A stretch of DNA of 9,376 nt from JAFGQE01 sp046484775 (GTDB lineage Bacteria > Bacillota > Clostridia > DUPQ01), in assembly GCA_046484775.1 (NCBI GenBank), contig JAWOIG010000207.1:1-9376 (forward strand). The letters are read 5' to 3'. Position 1 is the stretch's first letter; each line of letters begins with the position of its first letter. The notes below the pieces were generated by a model. The model ran no database searches. It saw nothing but the letters and a program-made list of their open reading frames with translations, and had not been told where the DNA came from. Made by a program: the position numbers and the translations under genes. Of this stretch, positions 5,371 to 9,376 are shown piece after piece.

Positions 5371-6873
5371 ATGGCTCGAAGCGGAATCATGTTTCAATAT
5401 TTTGAATGGTATATGGGGGACCTTGAGAATAACCTCTGGATCCGGCTAAAAGAGGATGCCGTGCATCTGAAGGACCTGGGTATCACCAGTGTCTGGATCC
5501 CACCGGCGTTCAAGGCAACATCCCCCTTCGATACAGGCTATGGCGCATATGATCTCTATGATCTGGGCGAGTTCGATCAGAAGGGATCGGTCAAAACCAA
5601 GTACGGCTCCAAGGAAGAGCTCCTGGAAGCCATCCGAGTGCTTCACGAACACGGGATTCATGTATATGCAGATGTAATCCTGAATCATAAAGCCAATGGT
5701 GATGAAAAGGAGATTTTCATGGCCAGGGAAGTGGACCCATTCAACCGAACCAAGGCAATTTCAGAACTCTACGAGATCGAAGCCTGGACAAAATTCACTT
5801 TCCCGGGGCGAGGCGATCGGTATTCTGCATTCAAATGGAACTGGAACCATTTCTCCGGAACAGACTTCAATGCGAGGGACATGAAACATGCCGTCTTTAT
5901 GATCGATGGTATCAACAAGGGCTGGTCTCAGGGCGTCACCTATGAGAATGGTAATTTTGACTACCTTATGTTCAATGATATTGATTACAAGCACCCCGAT
6001 GTGGTAGAGGAGATCCGAAACTGGGCCCTCTGGTTCGTCAATGAGACCGGTGTGGACGGTTTTCGCTTTGATGCAGTCAAGCACATCAATGATTTCTTCA
6101 TTCGTGACCTGATCCGGAAGATAAGGGGTGAATACCGCACGGACTTCTATGCTGTAGGCGAATATTGGAATCAGGTTAATGGAGTAATCAATGACTACCT
6201 GGACAAAACCGACTTCGAGATGGACCTGTTCGATGTGAAGCTTCATTTCAATATGCATTCAGCCGGCAACTTCGGCGACCGGTACGATATGAGCAAGATA
6301 TTTGAAGGAACCTTGGTTCGGGAACATCCGGATTATGCCGTGACATTTGTGGACAGTCACGACTCTCAGCCTACCCAGGCTCTGCAGTCTTGGGTGGAGG
6401 CCTGGTTCAAGCCGCTGGCCTATGCGCTGATCCTTCTTCGCCGTGACGGTTATCCGATGGTCTTCTACGGGGATTATTATGGCATAAAAGCAGCGGAGTC
6501 CATTGAAGGGCAGCAAGCGATCATTGACAAACTGTTGTATCTTCGGAACCTTCATGCCTACGGGAAACAGGTGGACTATTTTGACCACAACAATATTGTC
6601 GGATGGGTCCGGATGGGCGATGAAGTGCATCCCTACGGCTGTGCTGTTGTCATGAGCAACGGCGAAGGCGGCGAAAAACAGATGAATGTCGGTTCCATCA
6701 ATCAGGGTGCGGTTTATGCCGATTATACCGGCAACCGGACCGACAAGGTCGCCATTGATAAGCATGGCAATGGATTATTTCCCTGCAACGGAGGCCAGGT
6801 TTCCGTCTGGGTCAGGGATCAGGTCACAGCCGGTGATGCCTTCAATGAAGACAAGATTGACGGATCGGTATAA
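5371..6873 (+). CDS. Cytoplasmic alpha-amylase, glycoside hydrolase family 13 (GH13_5-like)
   Basis: The enzyme hydrolyses internal alpha-1,4 bonds of starch or maltodextrin with retention. There is no signal peptide (it starts MARSGIMFQYFEWYM), so it acts inside the cell on imported or stored glucans. At 500 residues it is the usual length for the cytoplasmic/liquefying subfamily. The GH13 blocks are clear: region I DVILNHK (101-107), region II GFRFDAVKH with nucleophile Asp234, region III AVGEYW with acid/base Glu264, and region IV FVDSHD with Asp331. The (beta/alpha)8 barrel is followed by a C-terminal beta domain from about residue 400. Region IV has Ser329 where Asn is common in this subfamily (FVDNHD). 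The start is supported by AGGA at 5359-5362, 8 nt upstream. The SRPBCC gene begins 63 bp downstream. No transporter or other maltose gene is in the window, so regulation cannot be inferred. Confidence 0.95.
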   Translation: MARSGIMFQYFEWYMGDLENNLWIRLKEDAVHLKDLGITSVWIPPAFKATSPFDTGYGAYDLYDLGEFDQKGSVKTKYGSKEELLEAIRVLHEHGIHVYADVILNHKANGDEKEIFMAREVDPFNRTKAISELYEIEAWTKFTFPGRGDRYSAFKWNWNHFSGTDFNARDMKHAVFMIDGINKGWSQGVTYENGNFDYLMFNDIDYKHPDVVEEIRNWALWFVNETGVDGFRFDAVKHINDFFIRDLIRKIRGEYRTDFYAVGEYWNQVNGVINDYLDKTDFEMDLFDVKLHFNMHSAGNFGDRYDMSKIFEGTLVREHPDYAVTFVDSHDSQPTQALQSWVEAWFKPLAYALILLRRDGYPMVFYGDYYGIKAAESIEGQQAIIDKLLYLRNLHAYGKQVDYFDHNNIVGWVRMGDEVHPYGCAVVMSNGEGGEKQMNVGSINQGAVYADYTGNRTDKVAIDKHGNGLFPCNGGQVSVWVRDQVTAGDAFNEDKIDGSV

Positions 6874-6891
6874 TGATCCCGCAGTGTGGGA
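6862..6891 (+). other. Overlapping hairpins at the amylase stop codon
   Basis: GGATC (6862-6866) can pair with GATCC (6875-6879) around the TAA stop. Alternatively TCCCGC (6877-6882) pairs with GTGGGA (6886-6891; one G-T pair) with a 3-nt loop. No T-run follows, so this is not a convincing terminator, and read-through to the next gene is likely. Confidence 0.3.
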
Positions 6892-6936
6892 CATAGAATA
6901 AAATACAATAAAGAAATATAAGCGAAGGTGTTTTCA

Positions 6937-7512
6937 ATGATTCTTAAATTCAATATAGAAGCATACATCACAAGATGTCCCGAGGAAGCATTTTATTTCA
7001 TGAAAAACATGTATTTATTGCCCTGGCATACGAGCAATGCGGTCCACGCTTACGACAAAGCGACTCCCGGAGAAGTAGGCGCAGGCACCGAGTTTTCCGA
7101 AAGAGTACGCTTGACCCGCAAGAGGGATATGATGGTCATAACGAGGGTTATGGAGATCCGGGAGGGGAGTATACTGAGGTACGAATGGTATGGTGATAAT
7201 ATGGAAGGAGAACTTCTCTATCGATTCGAAAAGGAAAGAAAAGGCACGCGGCTTAAACAGTATCAAACAATGAGGCTGCATGGCGCGTTGATTTTCGCTG
7301 CACCTTTCATATATCCCGTTTTCAGGATAAAAATTAAAAGGCGTATTTCCGATCTAGCAATATTGATGGACTCAGCGGCAAAGCCGGAGGATGTCAGTGA
7401 CTTAAAAGATCATATTGTCCGACGGCGTAACGCTCATCGGATGGCATACAAGGAAAACAAAAAAGGGCAAGGGCGAAAGAGACGAGGCAGGAACGATTTG
7501 AGTAAGATATAG
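6937..7512 (+). CDS. SRPBCC (START/polyketide cyclase-like) fold protein with basic tail
   Basis: The 191-residue protein has the look of the SRPBCC superfamily. It begins with a beta strand, then the typical 'CPEEAFYFMKNM' helix entry (residues 13-24), a 'GEVGAGTEFSERVRL' strand-turn region, 'MVITRVMEIREGSILRYEWYG' strands, and a long C-terminal helix from about 123 (IYPVFRIKIKRRISDLAILMD). Members bind hydrophobic ligands in a cavity; the ligand here cannot be told. Residues from about 152 onward are strongly basic and probably disordered (RRRNAHR, KGQGRKRRGRN), which is longer than the core fold needs and could contact nucleic acid or the membrane surface. I chose the ATG at 6937 because GAAGGTG (6924-6930) lies 6 nt upstream; a GTG at 6928 overlaps that site. 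It follows the amylase gene by 63 bp and may share its transcript, but no functional link is evident. Confidence 0.72.
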   Translation: MILKFNIEAYITRCPEEAFYFMKNMYLLPWHTSNAVHAYDKATPGEVGAGTEFSERVRLTRKRDMMVITRVMEIREGSILRYEWYGDNMEGELLYRFEKERKGTRLKQYQTMRLHGALIFAAPFIYPVFRIKIKRRISDLAILMDSAAKPEDVSDLKDHIVRRRNAHRMAYKENKKGQGRKRRGRNDLSKI

Positions 7513-7513
7513 T

Positions 7514-7542
7514 TTGCATATTGGAGCGGGCAACCTTTTTTT
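7514..7542 (+). terminator. Weak possible terminator after the SRPBCC gene
   Basis: TTGC (7514-7517) can pair with GCAA (7530-7533), followed by CC and seven T (7536-7542). The T-run is good but the stem is only 4 bp with a 12-nt loop, so the call is tentative. Confidence 0.25.
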
Positions 7543-7569
7543 GATACGTTTTCAAGAAGCTGTATTGTG

Positions 7570-7589
7570 CATCAAAACATCAAAAGATG
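7570..7589. repeat. Tandem CATCAAAA repeat with CATC/GATG hairpin
   Basis: CATCAAAA occurs twice head-to-tail (7570-7577, 7578-7585), and the second copy runs into GATG (7586-7589), giving a CATC-AAAA-GATG mini-hairpin. A third copy is at 7663-7670 inside the 5' arm of the large hairpin there. Confidence 0.4.
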
Positions 7590-7629
7590 ACAGGTTGATT
7601 TTTTGCAACTAACCAATAATTTTACACCC

Positions 7630-7726
7630 TAAACATTTACACTTATCATTGAAATGTTTATACATCAAAAGGTCCTTTGACAAGTACAGAGGACCTAATG
7701 ATGTGTTAAAGCCGATTCTTGGCTTT
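7630..7726. repeat. Array of three consecutive hairpins between convergent genes
   Basis: Hairpin 1: TAAACATTT (7630-7638) with AAATGTTTA (7652-7660), 9 bp and a 13-nt loop. Hairpin 2: ACATCA, AA, AGGTCCT (7662-7676) with AGGACCT, AA, TGATGT (7690-7704), a 13-bp stem broken by a symmetric AA/AA internal loop, with a 13-nt loop. Hairpin 3: AAAGCC (7708-7713) with GGCTTT (7721-7726), 6 bp and a 7-nt loop. The plus-strand SRPBCC gene and the minus-strand lmo0937-type gene converge here, so these may end transcription from both sides, hairpin 3 being most terminator-like. They could also be the remains of a small mobile element. The rest of 7513-7868 shows nothing else I can support. Confidence 0.55.
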
Positions 7727-7868
7727 TGAAATGCGAACCAGGATGTGACTATCTTTTCGTCTTCCTTATGGAATAAGTCAAATTTATTATTTAATTGATT
7801 TTTGACAAACGATGTGGACTGAACATAATCCTAATTCGTATAGTTCTCGCCTACAACCGGAATAAGGC

Positions 7869-8027
7869 CTAAATTGCTCCAACCAGTTTTAAGATAAGCA
7901 AAATAACGGCGATCACAACCAAAACATGAATCCAGCTGCCCACTTTCGGAAAACCGGAAAACACTCTGCCGCCGAAGGCACCGAGAAGCCAAAGAATAAA
8001 AATTATTACAATAATCGTCCATAACAT
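7869..8027 (-). CDS. lmo0937-type mini membrane protein (about 52 residues)
   Basis: The product is about 52 residues with two membrane helices (about 2-18, MLWTIIVIIFILWLLG; and 32-49, WIHVLVVIAVILLILKL) joined by a Gly-rich loop (AFGGRVFSGFPKVGS). This pattern matches the lmo0937 family of small Bacillota membrane proteins, whose biochemical role is not known and which are often seen near stress genes. I chose the ATG at 8027 because AAGGTGAT lies just upstream on the minus strand. An in-frame ATG at 8069 would add 14 charged residues, which is unlike the family. The upstream coiled-coil gene ends 75 bp before this start with no clear terminator between, so the two may be co-transcribed. 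Confidence 0.78.
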   Translation of the reverse strand: MLWTIIVIIFILWLLGAFGGRVFSGFPKVGSWIHVLVVIAVILLILKLVGAI

Positions 8028-8102
8028 AAAAATCACCTTTTCTTTCATATATTTCCCAGTCACTTTCACATGATGGGATCCGAGGATTTTCTCAACGACC
8101 GG

Positions 8103-8546
8103 CTATGCGTTATGCTTTTTAAGCTGCTCGTTTTCCTGTTGCTGCTGTTCGAGCAGTTTTTTAAGCTGTTCGGTCTCTTGTTTCTGCCGAGCATCGTTTT
8201 CTTGTTTCTGCTGCTCGAGCATTTTTTTCAAATGTTCGGTTTCTTCTTTCTGCCGAGCATCATTTTCCTGTTTCTGCTGTTCGAGCAGTTTTTTTAGCTC
8301 TTCGATCTCTTGTCTTTGCAAGTCGGCATTATCTTTTGCCTGGTGGGACAGATTTTTTGTTTGCTGATCGACTTTTTTGCCCTGTCGCGAATATATTCCA
8401 ATCAACAAACCTAAGCCACCTAGAACGATCTCGCCGATATTGACGTAATTCGGATCACTGGTGAACATCGGAACAATACCTGTGATTCCTAGGATACCAA
8501 GCGCCAGGAAAGCCAGGCCGAGAATCATGCTCGTTGTTTTTGCCAT
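8103..8546 (-). CDS. Two-helix membrane protein with 22-residue-repeat coiled coil
   Basis: The 147-residue protein has no name I recognise. Residues about 6-28 (MILGLAFLALGILGITGIVPMF) and 36-52 (NIGEIVLGGLGLLIGIY) form two membrane helices. After a short linker, residues about 58-147 are almost all Gln, Glu, Lys, Asn and Leu, a highly charged coiled coil. Within it a 22-residue unit repeats: LKKLLEQQKQENDARQKEET (84-103), the next unit at 106-127, and a shortened third at 128-147. The two full copies differ by few residues. The coiled coil probably projects from the membrane, most likely into the cytoplasm, and oligomerises. The start is supported by AGGAGGCGAT directly upstream of ATG 8546. 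It lies in the minus-strand stress-type cluster between the dodecin and lmo0937-type genes; the dodecin gene is 256 bp upstream, so it may have its own promoter. Confidence 0.75.
   Translation of the reverse strand: MAKTTSMILGLAFLALGILGITGIVPMFTSDPNYVNIGEIVLGGLGLLIGIYSRQGKKVDQQTKNLSHQAKDNADLQRQEIEELKKLLEQQKQENDARQKEETEHLKKMLEQQKQENDARQKQETEQLKKLLEQQQQENEQLKKHNA
8106..8297 (-). repeat. 66-bp tandem repeats coding the coiled coil
   Basis: Codons 84-147 form two full 66-bp units (codons 84-105 and 106-127) and a partial third (128-147). Blocks such as the LLEQQKQENDARQK-coding stretch are nearly the same at nucleotide level, so the array could change copy number by slippage or recombination. 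Confidence 0.7.
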
Positions 8547-8575
8547 GGGAATCGCCTCCTTATAATATTAACCTA

Positions 8576-8593
8576 GTCAGATATGAATCTGAC
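8576..8593. promoter_or_regulatory. Perfect 7-bp palindrome upstream of the coiled-coil gene (operator candidate)
   Basis: GTCAGAT (8576-8582) and ATCTGAC (8587-8593) flank ATGA. It lies about 30 bp before the coiled-coil gene start on the minus strand. A weak promoter on that strand, TTGAAC (8608-8603) and CATATC (8585-8580) with a 17-nt gap, would place its -10 inside the palindrome, as expected of a repressor site. The -10 matches the consensus poorly, so this is tentative. Confidence 0.35.
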
Positions 8594-8608
8594 AGAGATT
8601 CTGTTCAA

Positions 8609-8625
8609 CCCACAAGCCATGTGGG
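8609..8625. repeat. Small inverted repeat CCCACA/TGTGGG
   Basis: CCCACA (8609-8614) pairs with TGTGGG (8620-8625) across the 5-nt loop AGCCA. There is no T-run on either side. It may be a further operator or simply a stem in the leader of the coiled-coil gene. Confidence 0.35.
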
Positions 8626-8653
8626 GAAATGGATTCGTACGGAACCCAAACCG

Positions 8654-8691
8654 CCGTCAATCTCTATATGACGCCTATTGACAGTTGACGG
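8654..8691. repeat. Inverted repeat with two registers (GTCAA/TTGAC)
   Basis: CCGTCAA (8654-8660) matches TTGACGG (8685-8691) over 7 bp. GTCAAT (8656-8661) can instead pair with ATTGAC (8677-8682), because TTGAC occurs twice in the 3' half. It lies between the dodecin gene and the coiled-coil gene and could be the dodecin 3' end structure or a binding site. No T-run follows. Confidence 0.4.
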
Positions 8692-8802
8692 TTAATCCAA
8701 TAATTATTCGCTGAATGAATCACTAACAAAAATCGGACTGTCTTTCTGTCTTTTCCATACACTATTATTCACCAGGATCTGCCTTCTGTGAAATTATCAT
8801 TT

Positions 8803-9009
8803 TTATTCTTCCACCATGAAGGTTATCTTGGCATCCACGCGATACCTGACGATTCGGTTGTCCTCAACAACGGCTTTCATGCTTACAATGTAAACATTTT
8901 TAATGTTACGCACTGTTTTCGCCGCCTCTGCTACGGCTACCTGTGTAGCGGCCTCCCAGCTTTCGGTCGATTCCGCCAGAATCTCGATTACTTTAACAAT
9001 CGATGTCAT
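8803..9009 (-). CDS. Dodecin family protein
   Basis: Dodecins are about 65-75-residue proteins that form hollow dodecamers and bind flavins or related ligands in the cytoplasm, buffering them against damage. This 68-residue protein has the family pattern: MTSIVKVIEILAESTESWEAA, then a long helix (ATQVAVAEAAKTVRNIK), then the strands VYIVSMKAVVED and IVRYRVDAKITFMVEE. The 'ESW' turn and 'AKTVRNI' helix end are typical. Near residue 40, where flavin-stacking dodecins carry a Trp, this protein has Tyr (NVYIV), so its ligand may differ. The start is supported by AAAGGAG a few bases upstream of ATG 9009. The GlsB/YeaQ gene ends 40 bp upstream, so these two genes are probably one transcript. Confidence 0.9.
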   Translation of the reverse strand: MTSIVKVIEILAESTESWEAATQVAVAEAAKTVRNIKNVYIVSMKAVVEDNRIVRYRVDAKITFMVEE

Positions 9010-9049
9010 TTTTTTACTCCTTTCTTATTCCAGTCAAGGCAGGCTTTCA

Positions 9050-9310
9050 TTATCTTCTTCGTTTGCCGCGAAGCAAGTTAAACAGGAAAAGCAGCACCAC
9101 AGCGCCGCCAACGGCTACCAAAAAGGTAGTGAAACTGAACGTAAGCGGTTCTGTTACACCAAGCAAACCCAGAATCCACGATCCGGCCAAAGCACCGATT
9201 ATACCAACGACAATGTTCCAAATAATACCCATCTGGCTGTTGTTTCTTGTTATGATACTGGCAACCCAACCTGCCAAACCACCCAGGACGATCCATGCTA
9301 ACCAACTCAT
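9050..9310 (-). CDS. GlsB/YeaQ/YmgE family stress-response membrane protein
   Basis: This 86-residue protein belongs to the small 'transglycosylase-associated' membrane family. Despite the name it has no known enzyme activity; members are tied to general, envelope or acid stress. Three glycine-rich membrane helices are visible: about 3-20 (WLAWIVLGGLAGWVASII), 28-50 (GIIWNIVVGIIGALAGSWILGLLG) and 58-79 (FSFTTFLVAVGGAVVLLFLFNLL), ending in a basic tail (RGKRRR). The GGLAGW and GxxGAxxGSW motifs and the Asn in the second helix are typical. AGGAGG lies about 8 nt before ATG 9310. The dodecin gene starts 40 bp after its stop. The promoter is probably beyond the right window edge; only 66 bp upstream are visible, with TATAAA near the ribosome site. 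Confidence 0.92.
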   Translation of the reverse strand: MSWLAWIVLGGLAGWVASIITRNNSQMGIIWNIVVGIIGALAGSWILGLLGVTEPLTFSFTTFLVAVGGAVVLLFLFNLLRGKRRR

Positions 9311-9376
9311 GATTTTTTCCTCCTTCTTTTATATCGGACAAGAATCCGCTTAAATACGATGGTCGTTAACGGTCAT

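Noticed and set aside
5761..6765. Two long minus-strand ORFs inside the amylase gene
   Set aside because: They lie opposite conserved GH13 blocks and their translations show no domain pattern.
8070..8297. Plus-strand Leu/Phe-rich ORF opposite the coiled-coil gene
   Set aside because: It is the antisense of the Gln/Lys/Glu repeats, which forces Leu/Phe-rich codons. The minus-strand gene has a strong ribosome site and a sensible protein.
9003..9353. Plus-strand ORF across the GlsB gene
   Set aside because: It overlaps the dodecin and GlsB genes on the other strand and reads as low-complexity antisense without a ribosome site.
9350..9376. Minus-strand frame from the right edge reading MTVNDHRI then TAA
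   Set aside because: It could be the 3' end of an upstream gene, but nine codons give nothing to support it.

Overview
The window looks like chromosomal DNA of a low-to-mid-GC, Gram-positive anaerobe of the Clostridia type. The reasons are strong Shine-Dalgarno sites (GGAGG class), an S-layer homology (SLH) protein, a DUF5050-type lipoprotein with a Thr/Pro-rich linker, a cytoplasmic GH13 alpha-amylase, and a set of small stress-type envelope proteins (GlsB/YeaQ, lmo0937, dodecin) common in Bacillota. No rRNA, tRNA, CRISPR array or intact mobile element is visible. Genus and species cannot be read from the sequence.

Layout. (1) 2-2459, plus strand: the 3' part of a large unrecognised protein with a helical hydrophobic C-terminal half, followed 19 bp later by a small membrane-anchored protein made almost only of three SLH domains. 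These two look like one cell-surface operon. (2) 2480-2857, minus strand: a broken DUF5050-type gene with an in-frame TAA, cut off after one propeller repeat. (3) 2858-3430: a long gene-free stretch rich in inverted repeats, with a diverged direct repeat and, just before the next gene, a 12-codon leader ORF inside alternative hairpins. (4) 3431-4480: an intact seven-repeat (probable seven-bladed) beta-propeller lipoprotein. (5) 4580-5095: a zinc-ribbon protein with two membrane helices. (6) 5371-7512: a cytoplasmic GH13_5-like alpha-amylase and an SRPBCC-fold protein, 63 bp apart. (7) 7513-7868: a convergent intergenic region carrying three consecutive hairpins. (8) 7869-9310, minus strand: an envelope-stress cluster in the order GlsB/YeaQ, dodecin, a two-helix membrane protein with a 22-residue-repeat coiled coil, and an lmo0937-type mini membrane protein.

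How it fits together. The left third is about the cell surface: an SLH anchor, a surface or secreted partner, and a lipoprotein propeller beside a decayed relative. The centre has an intracellular maltodextrin-cleaving enzyme. The right end is a compact set of small membrane and flavin- or ligand-binding proteins of the kind often induced by stress or on entry to stationary phase.

The least explained part is the structured leader upstream of the lipoprotein. It holds a long hairpin with a symmetric GAAA/GAAA internal loop, several mutually exclusive pairings, and a leader peptide whose start codon lies in a hairpin loop. It is the best candidate here for an undescribed regulatory RNA, but all structures were paired by eye and have no covariation support yet.
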